From: Glandiceps talaboti
Taxonomy: Eukaryota; Hemichordata; Enteropneusta; Spengelidae
DNA length: 62,000 bases
Direction of reading: 5' to 3'
Assembly (NCBI RefSeq): GCF_964340395.1
Contig: NC_135559.1
Coordinates: forward strand, 16,065,531-16,127,530
The notes below the pieces were generated by a model. That model saw nothing but the letters and a program-made list of their open reading frames with translations. It made no database searches and had not been told where the DNA came from. Shown here piece by piece: positions 12,496 through 21,000 of this stretch (position 1 is its first letter; every line of letters starts with the position of its first letter). Made by a program: the position numbers and the translations under genes.

Positions 12496-13145
12496 CAGAC
12501 ACAGAGAGAGAGAGATAGACAGAGACAGACAGACAGACAGACAGACACACACACACACACACACACACACAACAGACTATACCTCTTTTTCTTCTATTCC
12601 ACCTTTTTGGATGTCCTTTAAATTGTCATACGTTATAATTTCACTCAAACTTTGTGGATGTAATATTTTTCCACTTCAACTAGCCTTGCTTTGCATTAAT
12701 TCATTAACCTACTTAACAAAATAATTAATCATGTCATTGTTTTAAAATTGAAATACACAGAAGTAAATAAATAAATAAATTTTTGCTTTGCATATACGTC
12801 TTATAAAGCTCTAGTTCCTTGAACCAAAACGTTATACTCCTACTACGATATATTTTGGTTGGTGTGTTTTTGTTTACACCCATTTTACATGCAGCGTGTC
12901 GAATGCGAATGAAGTCTAGAGTCCGCGTCACGTCAACATAACAAAAGAGCATCTAATTGTCTGTCTTGAATTTTTACGCAAAAACGTCACTTTTCATTGA
13001 AATTGCGACCTCATACTTTACCTGGTGGTACTTTTGGTCCACATGAATAATCTTCACCTCTAATTTCGTCTTCGTCGCCACTGCTGTTGCTATCCCGTCG
13101 CGTTTTGAAGCCAGGAGGCATCGATGGACCATAATTGGAAGCCAT
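5994..13145 (-). CDS. GPALPP1: GPALPP motifs-containing protein 1, five exons
   Basis: Coding exons in order: 13145-13022, 11688-11261, 9447-9283, 8113-7952, 6152-5994. All have GT donors and AG acceptors and the phases join (1,0,0,0), giving 345 residues; the human protein is of similar length. The N-terminal half carries the repeated motif that names the family: GPSMPPGF (6-13), GPKVPPG (36-42), GPPLPPRY (56-63), GPALPPGY (96-103), GAALPPSY (122-129) and IGPMP (152-156), with an acidic SESSDSEEDD stretch after the fifth. The C-terminal half (about 185-345) is the DUF3752 region, with ESWMTELPEYSKAFGLGART, WTDTPADKARK and the ending RRPFDRDIDLQVNRFDDAKK. The biochemical function of the family is poorly known. 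Introns contain LINE remnants, a hAT-like element, a MITE and a 128-bp repeat. Start: the first ATG, 190 bp from the divergent PIN4 start. Confidence 0.95.
6310..6650 (+). mobile_element. Remnant of the 3' end of a non-LTR retrotransposon (LINE)
   Basis: Plus-strand translation gives fragments typical of the C-terminus of LINE ORF2 proteins: a PVYICDLLHLLT-like stretch, then PKLWNTLPPDIHQASSLDCF, then LKTYLFTKSL, with frameshifts between. It is followed by a tail resembling GCTATAGAAATGTATAC. It is antisense to GPALPP1 and lies in its last intron. It is a 5'-truncated, decayed copy with no reverse-transcriptase core. Confidence 0.75.
6665..7047. mobile_element. hAT-like non-autonomous DNA transposon
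   Basis: The 15-base termini CAGTGTTGCAGCCAG (6665-6679) and CTGGCTGCAACACTG (7033-7047) are perfect inverted repeats and are flanked by GTTAAG on both sides (6659-6664 and 7048-7053). CAGTG-type termini fit hAT elements, whose duplications are normally 8 bp; here six match exactly and the flanking bases differ. There is no transposase frame in the 383-bp interior. It sits in the last GPALPP1 intron at the edge of a LINE tail. Confidence 0.8.
7108..7320 (-). other. Unresolved open frame in GPALPP1 intron
   Basis: A 70-codon minus-strand frame contains a fairly protein-like stretch (WRVCFLERERLETLLSLELV). A possible acceptor, TTTTGTCTTAG, sits just inside its upstream part. It is not needed for GPALPP1, whose exons 4 and 5 join in phase without it, and I do not recognise the peptide. 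It could be an alternative exon, a pseudogene piece or chance. Confidence 0.25.
7530..7875. repeat. About 125-bp tandem repeat, three units, in GPALPP1 intron 4
   Basis: Three consecutive units share the order ACGTCATTGGAT, TTATATCTTAATACCAGGTT, GAGTTCAGTCAATT, GTGATGGTTAAG, CTTCAGTAAGT. The first two units also carry CACCAGAGGGCAG or CACTAGAGGGCAG; in the third this part has diverged. The array is entirely intronic. Confidence 0.9.
8270..8629. mobile_element. MITE related to MITE-2 by its ends
   Basis: The left end GGCCAAAAAAAAAAATATATC followed by TGGTTCTGGTCAG is an inverted match to the right end CTGACCAGAACCA-like segment CGACCAGAACCAGATATTG ... TTTTTTTGCC. The subterminal GTCGCACCACTTTAGA block is shared with MITE-2 copies, but the interior is different, so this looks like a separate subfamily using the same termini. 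It lies in a GPALPP1 intron. Confidence 0.75.
10081..10161. mobile_element. MITE-3: about 80-bp palindromic element
   Basis: The ends CTAGACCTCGGATGTTCTTCC and GGATGGAACATCCAAGGTCTAG are inverted repeats. A second copy in opposite orientation is present at about 50597-50680, sharing also the interior CATCACTATCGAGGATGGAA. It is short and foldback in form, with no coding capacity. It lies in GPALPP1 intron 2. Confidence 0.85.
10396..11016 (+). mobile_element. 3' remnant of a LINE in GPALPP1 intron 2
   Basis: The plus-strand frame ends with WNNLPASIKQISQRNAFKKK, the signature of the C-terminus of CR1/L2/Rex-like LINE ORF2 proteins. About 270 bp downstream comes a tail of repeated AACTAAACTAAACTAA, as expected at a LINE 3' end. 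No reverse-transcriptase core is present, so this is a 5'-truncated insertion, antisense to GPALPP1. Confidence 0.75.
12410..12571. repeat. (GA)n / (GACA)n / (CA)n compound microsatellite
   Basis: A run of AGAG dinucleotides (about 12442-12494), then ACAG and CAGA units, ending in (AC)n at 12544-12570. The apparent frames with Ser-Leu or Cys-Val repeats on the minus strand are artefacts of this repeat. Confidence 0.95.
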
Positions 13146-13334
13146 ATTGGGGTCATTATGGGGTCAAATATGAAACGAACGATTTGATTGGAGTAAAGGT
13201 GGGTCATCTATATTTCGTCCAATGAAAATAGCCATTACAACACCGAGCTACTTATGTTTGCATGTGTTGCAGTGAGTGTCGAAACAAGACTGTGAACACA
13301 GCTGGAGTGATCAGTTCTTCCATTTTATCAAATC
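13146..13334. promoter_or_regulatory. Candidate bidirectional promoter of GPALPP1 and PIN4
   Basis: Only 189 bp separate the two divergent start codons, so both promoters and 5' UTRs must lie in or very near this interval. It contains CCAAT-type pentamers in both orientations (ATTGG within TTTGATTGGAG near 13181, CCAAT within GTCCAATGAAAA near 13219) and no obvious TATA box at a conventional position. That is usual for housekeeping divergent pairs. The call is inferred from spacing. Confidence 0.7.
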
Positions 13335-16197
13335 ATGCCAAAAAATAAAGGTGGAGGAGGAAAGGGGAAAGGTGGTGCTAAAGGTAAGCATTTCAGTTTT
13401 GTATTTTCCTTGTGGATCGATTGGTTTATGTTTTTTTCTGATCGTTGAGAATAGAACAAGATCATATGTCAGATAATTTTTTTTTTATATTGGTGGCGGG
13501 GTTGCAACGGAGAAGTTTCGCGAAGTAAACGGAGCACATATTTCCAGAGCAGAGCTAGCAAATTACATGCACAAGATTACACATTCCCTTTATGGATAGG
13601 TAGAGGCAGTGCTTTGTCAAAACACCTTCTGAATTACCACTGAAATATGGAGGAAAAACAAAAATATACCAATCAAGTGTAAAATTTGCAAATCAAAAAT
13701 AAATGAAGCAGATGTGAATGAGGTCTTTTTGTACCCCTTGGTGTAAGTTTCCGTACATTTATTGCAGTTATAAAATCTACAAGTCTCTTTTTTATATAGT
13801 GTTGATTGTGATGAGTATCTTGTTTTGTAACCATGGTAACAGGAGGTGCTTCTGGTGATGATGGAGATTCTAAAGGAAAAGGAAAACAGATGAAAGGTGG
13901 AACAACTGTCAAGGTAAGATTTGCAACATTTTTATATCAATGGAGAATTAAAGAGACATGGGAAATCCTTAAGAGTAGGACAAAAAAATACATTTACGAT
14001 TTAAAATGAATGCAATGTTTCAGTCTGTCTCCTACATACATTGATCACATGATCATCTAATTATTCAGCGTTGATGTCTCTTCCCAAAACTGATGGAATA
14101 ATATGGCTGTAAGTTGATGGTAGCTGGTATCCTTGGTTTCTGTTGATACGATTGTATTATTATTATCATTATTATTGACTTTATCTAATTGTTACACAAT
14201 GTTGAGAAGGAAAATATACAATATTTCAATTAAAGTCACCACATGGATGAGGATTCAGGTATTTTTTGGGATTTTTAATTTATAAAATAATTTTACCTCC
14301 TACTTGAAAAAATTAATGTGAAACAACATTGACCAAGTCCTTGTTTTGTAACTCTAAATTGCAAAAGATTAATAAGTGTGTAATAAAGTTTGTTATTGTA
14401 CGAACAGTAACAATTTTTTTTTTTACACGTCTTTTAGCATTTTGTGATGTAATGAGTAACAGACATAGACTTGGTCAATGTTGTTTCACATTTTTCACAT
14501 CAATTTTTGAAGTAGGAAGCCACGATATTCTTATTTTATAAATATGGCCACTTTAAAAAAGTACACACACAGTAAAACCAAAAACAGTCTGGACAATGAT
14601 GGGTCTTCTGAAAAGTCTTTATCATAAATTTCACTGTTGATATGTATATGAAGTATCAATATCATGTTTGTTTTCAATTTGGACATCACAGGTACGCCAT
14701 ATACTGTGTGAGAAACATTCTAAGGTAATGGAAGCAATGGAGAAATTGAAATCAGGACAACGATTTAATGAAGTAGCTACACAGTATAGTGAAGACAAAG
14801 CCAGACAAGGGGTAGGCATCCATCACTGTTGACAAATACATTTAAACAAAAGAAACCCCCAAAATAAAATTTAATTATAAGGCCAAAAATAGGAAAAGAA
14901 TTGTTTCTGTGCATCACTTAAATACTCGCGCGTCAGCCTTTTTTTCCGTATTTGTCCAGCCCATGCAGTCTGCAGATCCAAAGGGAAAACACAAAAATAA
15001 CCCTCCCTACTTCAGTGAAGACAACTGCAGAGCCAATCATGAACAAGCAAATGACATCTGCCCCCACATACACACTTGTTCTAAAGTACTAAATAAAAAG
15101 AACAGTGACTGTCATAAACAGTAGATTGAGTGACAAGTTTGAGAATTAAAAAAAAATTTCATTGTCGCACCATTTTAGACAAACTGTCCTAACCAGAAAC
15201 AATTCTTTTTTATTTTTGCCAAATGGTTCTTTATACCAGTGCTTTGTAACTGCAACCTTTATTATTGAATAATTAGCACTGACATTACCGTTATGTATAT
15301 TTAATTTCAAAGTCAAACACCTGTAACTTATCGAGGGTTGTGACTTAGTGAGAGTGAGGCACTAGTATTTAATAATTGCAAACACCCACAAAACTGATGC
15401 TTGTGTAGGACTTGTGGCATCTATTTGTAATATCGAATTAAAAGGTTAAAACTCACAAACAGTTCAAGTTATAGTCTGTAAGGTACGGCGTGATGGGGCG
15501 CCCTCACACATTGCCCAACAGGAGGCCGGTGAGGGTGAAACGTCACGACGTATCTTACAGTCTATTCAAGTTATAGCACAGAGAACAGGATGAATAAAAT
15601 GATTTTATTCTCGATGGTAATATTTCAAAATTTATTTGAAAATTAGAGTAAAGAAGAAGATAATATTAGAAAGCCGGAAAATCACGGGAACAATATCATT
15701 TATTTGTCCTGTCCCCTGTGGTTATAGCATCAAGCTTTCCATCTGTCCTTGTTGATGATCCTCGACAGAATGACAAATTCCATAGTTATAAGTGACCACT
15801 ATAGGTGGCGGTATGATAAGCCAATTGTAGATGTTATGTTGTCTGATAGTACCCCATCGCTTTTGACCTTGGAATTGTAGCATTTGATTTCACTGTACCG
15901 ACACTGCAATTCTGATGAAGATAATCCACCATGACAGATTGAAAGCTCATTGAACTTTTCTAAGGTTGATCTGCATGTACAGTATCACTTTTAAAATTCA
16001 TTTTGATTTTCTGAGCTGATGAATATTTTGTGTTTCAGGGTGACCTAGGTTGGATGACAAGAGGTTCTATGGTTGGTCCTTTCCAAGATGCAGCATTTGC
16101 TCTAAGTCCTAGTACAACAGGAAATCCGTCTTACACAGACCCACCAGTGAAGACGAAGTTTGGTTATCATATTATCATGATAGAAGGGAAGAAATGA
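13335..16197 (+). CDS. PIN4: Peptidyl-prolyl cis-trans isomerase NIMA-interacting 4 (parvulin-14)
   Basis: Coding exons: 13335-13383, 13843-13913, 14692-14811, 16039-16197, all with GT-AG introns and matching phases (1,0,0), giving 132 residues against 131 in human. Residues 1-40 form the basic, Gly/Lys-rich tail ([18 protein letters not shown]...) that in the family mediates DNA and pre-ribosome association. Residues 41-132 are the PpiC/parvulin domain, with [56 protein letters not shown] and the C-terminal [18 protein letters not shown]. The family acts in nucleolar pre-rRNA processing and in chromatin and microtubule contexts. No missing catalytic-domain segment was seen. Introns 1-2 are short; intron 3 carries MITE-2 and MITE-1 copies. 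An AATAAA lies at 16436. Confidence 0.96.
14881..15219 (+). mobile_element. MITE-2 copy in PIN4 intron 3
   Basis: The ends are inverted: GGCCAAAAATAGG ... GAATTGTTTCTG on the left and CAGAAACAATTC ... TTTTTGCC on the right. The interior aligns with 59320-59675 and with the reverse of 1009-1303. The right subterminal block reads GTCGCACCATTTTAGACAAA. There is no transposase; it is a non-autonomous element about 340 bp long. Confidence 0.85.
15472..15564. mobile_element. MITE-1 copy with perfect 9-bp target duplication
   Basis: A 93-bp element starting TAGTCTGTAAGGTACGGCGT and ending ACGTATCTTACAGTCTA, flanked on both sides by TTCAAGTTA (15463-15471 and 15565-15573). The interior contains a GGGCGCCCTCACACATTG block and a GGCCGGTGAGGGTGAAACG block. 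It lies in PIN4 intron 3. Confidence 0.93.
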
Positions 16198-16239
16198 GAA
16201 AACTAGATATTTATAACCCAACATTTTCCATATTAAAAT

Positions 16240-16375
16240 TGCCTGACAATTGGGTCATACCCAATTGCTAATTGGGTTGTATGCAATTGCCAATGGGGTA
16301 TACCCAATTGGAATTTTTATTGTTTTGGTCCATACCCAATGGAAGGAATCCCTTAGGTCATACCCATGGCAAACA
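16240..16375. repeat. Palindromic CCCAATTG-rich cluster in the PIN4 3' UTR
   Basis: Immediately after the PIN4 stop the sequence repeats the self-complementary core CAATTG with flanks such as ATTGGGTCATACCCAATTGC and GGTATACCCAATTGG. Several alternative short hairpins could form in the mRNA. It lies between the stop (16197) and the AATAAA at 16436. Confidence 0.75.
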
Positions 16376-16435
16376 CATATTTTGAAAAGTATTCAATCAT
16401 GAGTTTGCAATATTTGTGGAACTGTAACAACATGA

Positions 16436-16441
16436 AATAAA
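16436..16441 (+). terminator. Candidate polyadenylation signal of PIN4
   Basis: An AATAAA hexamer about 240 bp after the stop codon, on the coding strand, at a reasonable 3' UTR distance. No transcript end can be shown from sequence alone. Confidence 0.5.
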
Positions 16442-16596
16442 TCAACTTTTTTATTTAAAAAATCTGCTTCTTGGCAAATTTATTTCATGTTACTCAATGC
16501 AGTCACTTGTTCACACTCTTCAAAGATTGGAAATGTTATTTACTTTGCTTGTTGTTAACACACACACACACTACACACACATAAACAAGTCATTGA

Positions 16597-17062
16597 AAAT
16601 CCCCGCTATGATTGGGTTTTAAGGAACTGGCAGTTTATGTTGTCATTTTCAAACCGGGGGGGTTGGGGGGGGACCTGTTCAAGCATGTCTGAGTTATGGC
16701 TTTACACATGAAAACTGCACCAACAAAATGGCTGCCAGGCAGCCATATCGGATTGTATCACGTCGAAAATGGATATGCCCATGTATGTCATAGAACTCTG
16801 TGTTAATACCAACTTTGAATGAGATCTGTTCGTGCATGTCTGAGTTATGGCTTTGGACAGGGAAAATTCGCAAACAAATTGGCTGCTAGGTGGCCATATT
16901 GGATCATATCATGAAACAAATTGATGTGCATATGTATGCCATAGTATGTTGCCCCTGTACCAAGTTTGAACAAATCGGGCCAGGCATCTCCAAGAAACGG
17001 CTCTGGACAGACGGAACCCAATCCATAAGTCTCTGTCCAGTGGGGACTAACAACCACATACA
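16597..17062 (+). repeat. Dispersed repeat, copy A
   Basis: It opens with CCCCGCTATGATTGGGTTTT and the following GGCAGTTTATGTTGTCATTT, then has two about 150-bp internal units around GCATGTCTGAGTTATGGCTT and AAATGGCTGCCAGGCAGCCA. It ends with CCAGGCATCTCCAAGAAAC, GGACAGACGGAACCCAATCC and AAGTC...GGGGACTA. The same order occurs at 34290-35104. The closing segment is of a type widespread in marine invertebrate genomes. It carries no meaningful protein. Confidence 0.85.
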
Positions 17063-17404
17063 TACACAACCACACACACACACACACATTTTATGATGGC
17101 TACAACCCCACTGAAGTACTTAAGTATTCATAAAAATCTGCTCCTTGTCAAATTTATTTCACATAGTACTCAATGCACAGTCACTTATTCACACACTTCA
17201 TAGACCAGATAGTGTATTTACTTTGATTGTTGGTAACACAAATCACTCAGGTTGGACAGATAAAAAAGATGATTTTGGAGACTACAAATTATAACTTCAA
17301 CTTTGCTTTGCTTCATGAAAACTTTTATTTCAGAATATTATAATATACTTGATTGCATAATAAATTTCCATAACTTACATCCTGTGGTACACACAGACAG
17401 GGAG

Positions 17405-17572
17405 AGAGGGTAGTAAAAGTCTTTCTGTCTGTCTATCTTTCTGTCTGTCTCTCTCTGTCTGTCTCTGTGTCTGACTATGCATGTCTATGTATGTATGTAT
17501 GTATGTATGTATGCATGCATGTCTCTGTCTGTCTGTCAGTCAGTCCGTCCGTCTATCTTTCTGTCTGTCTTG
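17405..17572. repeat. (CTGT)n / (TATG)n compound microsatellite
   Basis: Tetranucleotide runs of CTGT and GTAT with interruptions, downstream of the TAF9 3' end. No other feature is seen in this stretch. Confidence 0.9.
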
Positions 17573-18002
17573 GTGATATAATAGTACATGTAAGTATGAC
17601 TTGACTTGGGATAGCCATGAACAATACAACATATTCATGATTTTGTGTCATTGCTATGGAGATACTCGTTACTGTCATACTAATTCAAAGGGTCTGGATT
17701 ACATAAGTTAGGGAGTCCAGTGTAACCATGACATTCCTATGTATATACTTGTCAGCAATAATGCCATAACTAAGTATTCGAACTTGGCTGAGAAAAGGCA
17801 TCGAGTGTTGCCATGGCATTGCTATGGAGATAACCATTCTTGTCATCATTACTGTCAGAGCCATACAAAAGTGGTGGGATTGTTGGGGAGTCAATCATTG
17901 CCATGGCATTACTATGGAGATCCAAGTTCTCCTCACCATAAATGTCATAGTCATACGAAGTGCCTGGATTGTGTATGAGTCGAGTGTTACCATGGAGACA
18001 CT

Positions 18003-21000
18003 TCATTTCACATCATCATCTTCATGTTTACGTTTGATTCCGGTGACAACTGTAGTACTAGTTTGGGGTGATGGAGCAGCGGTAGTGCTCGGTATGATTC
18101 TCATAGTGAACGGCAGATTAGATGCAGGTTTTGATACTGGGATAGTGATCTGAGTGGTACCTGGTGTAGTAGGTTTGGATACTGGTGCACTGATCACAGA
18201 TGTTGGTTGTAGCATAGTGTTAGGTGTAGCTGCAATATACAAGACAAATCAGTTAGATATACTCTCATTTTTGTGGCTGTTTAATATCAACCGGTAACAC
18301 ATTCATTACAATAACTACATTTTGTACATGTACTACATGTATTTCTTACCTGGTGTTGATCTGACTGTTGTTGTGATCTGTGGACTGGGTGCAGGTTTGG
18401 TTACTACGGTAACACCAACCGGTGTAGAGATCCGCCCACCAGAAACTGACATTGATGTTGATGGTTTTGTAGCTACATTAAGTGTATGAAGTGCTTTATT
18501 CAGGGTTGATGTACCTGTATTGCAAAATAACAAAATATAACATTTACTGCTTAACAACATTCTCATAGAAGAGTGATACATTCAAATGATAATTACAGAA
18601 AAGGTGTACATAAATACAGCTTACAGACGTGAAAACCTAAGAACTGAGGCAGATGTCTGTACATTAAAAACGGCCTCACTCCAATTTAATATATATGTGA
18701 GTGATCATTTCATAGTGTACAATACTGCTAGTTATAGCAGTTAAAAACTAAGAACTGTGAAATGTCTACAAATCTTGTGAATTATGACAGGCAGTTGCTA
18801 TTAAAGCAGAAGTACATGGTGCATGATAAGAAGTCACTATTTTGTCCTCTAGCGATAATTTTCTTATTTTCATAAAGAGACTTATAAGGTAAGTTTTATC
18901 CAAACATCTCAAAAGTCATGACGTTATTCCATATATGTAAACTCAATCTGAGAAGTTCTTGTTGCAATTTTATGATCTATTAGTAGTTATACATATATCG
19001 CATTTCCCGATCATGAAATAATTGTAATCTTTATTTATACTGGATAGTTCTAGTATATAAACACTTGTTTCCCAAGAAGTCCATTGATGGCCATCCCTCA
19101 TGGGTTCAGTGTTAATGAAGTAAGAAACCGGAGTACTTGATGAAAACCTGCGCTGTTCGATAGAGTCAAACTGAACGACACTCTTCTTACGTGGTAAATT
19201 TAATCAAACCCTGAATGGATTCGAACCCTGAGCACAGTGATAAGAGGCAAATGGTTTCACCACTCAGACACTGACAATCCTACATACACCTATATTGATG
19301 AACATCCAATCATTGCAAACAGTAAAACATTGGGAGTTTTCACAGCTGTGAGAAGGTAAAAATTTACCCAGGTTTTCTAGTCATTTACTATACTTCAAAA
19401 ATAACATTATACAAAAATGTCAGTCTCGCCTGACTTCCCCTTCGTGTTATCAAAGTTGCCAAACTGACTCTATATATATGAAGGAATCTACAGACACTGA
19501 CTTACTTACAGTGCACTGATCATGACAGTCTACAAAACTTCACTGAAGTCAGTAAATTTTATGGTTTGTATTTCAAAATTCTGAAGTAACAAAAGTAACT
19601 TACCGTGACCAAGATTAAGCCTTGGAATGGTTAATGTTGGCTGTTTGAAACAAAACAAAATGGCACAAACACTGTTAGTGATTCATAGCAGTACAGGACA
19701 AATAGCTAAAGTGAGGGGGTTAGACATTTATGGGAGGGGGGGGGGGGGGTTGAACAGTTGGAAAAAAATAAAATGACAAAAAATTTAGAGGTTCAAAAGT
19801 GCTGGATGGGGAAGGGTTGGGGCAGTTGGGGAGGGGTTGGAGAAGTTAAAAACTTGTACCAGTTTTTTCAGGAAAGCATGAAGTGAGGTTGTTACCCTCC
19901 CAATATGAGGATACATACAGAATACACTCTAGTTAAACACAGTTACTCTGAGTCTATATATACGGTTTACTTCCATTCAATTCTAAGGATAATGTCGGTT
20001 ATACCACACACAAACCAACAAAAAATACGGATTATATACTCTGGTCGTTCAACATCACAACAATGCGTGTCTATGTCACGACAACGCGTGTCTACATCAC
20101 TAGTTCTGCATCACTGGTTCTGGAAAATACTCTTGATCTAAGGGTGACGAATAGTGACAAAAGCCCCTTAGGTAACTCATATTTTCCTTGGCTGAACAAT
20201 TATTGGGGAATAATATCTAATTACCAAAAAATTTAGGTGTTTCTTCATTCCACATGTAATTTTCAATGGTAATGTATGTATATAAGAATGATGGCACAAA
20301 GCTTTTATGGTTACAATGGTATTTAGGTAAATTTGGATACTAGGTTATTTGAAACAACCTCTAAAATCAGATCAGCGTTTAATCCATGTAATGTGTTGAG
20401 TCGTCACTCAAAAATAGTGAACACTTAATGCAGTTTTTTTTTTAAAACGTAATCCTCTATCACCATAGTTACACTGCAGGAGTGGTATGACTACGACCAT
20501 ACAACAAATTAGACATACCTTTTTATGAATATTCTTTAACTTATAATTGACGGCAGATAAACAGTATCTATCAGGAGGAAGTCTTGGTCCATTGTGTGGT
20601 TTGATTAACGGTAATGGTGTACCATTCTTTTGTCTGGCTATCTCCATTAGAAGCTGTCAAATAAGATATAGGGATGTGACTAACTTTACAAGTAACAGGT
20701 AAGAAGTAGGTGATAATACTAGACTGCAAGATACGTCGTATATAGAAATGCTTGCAGAATATTCAAAGTGTAGAGTTTCATATTGCGGTTAGAAAAAGTA
20801 AATGAAAAGCACATATTAAGAAATGGGGACAGTTTTCAAAATTGATAACTTAAAAAAGTTTTCAATTTCAAAATGTAAACAATTTCCATCTATGAAAAGA
20901 GTTGTATTTTTTTAATCAACCCATTCAAAAACGTTATTAAATACAAAAAAAAAATAAAACAAAGATACTGGTACATTATATCACTCCAATTCACCTGGTC

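Noticed and set aside
16845-17096. Frames reading VPSVQSRFLEMPGPICSNL and similar
   Set aside because: They come from the dispersed repeat; the same peptide-like string recurs in copy B at 34905-35168 and reflects repeat sequence, not a protein.
19212-19275. Possible tRNA gene (A and B boxes)
   Set aside because: The boxes are good, but paired acceptor and anticodon stems are not supported and the sequence continues into a SINE body and tail.
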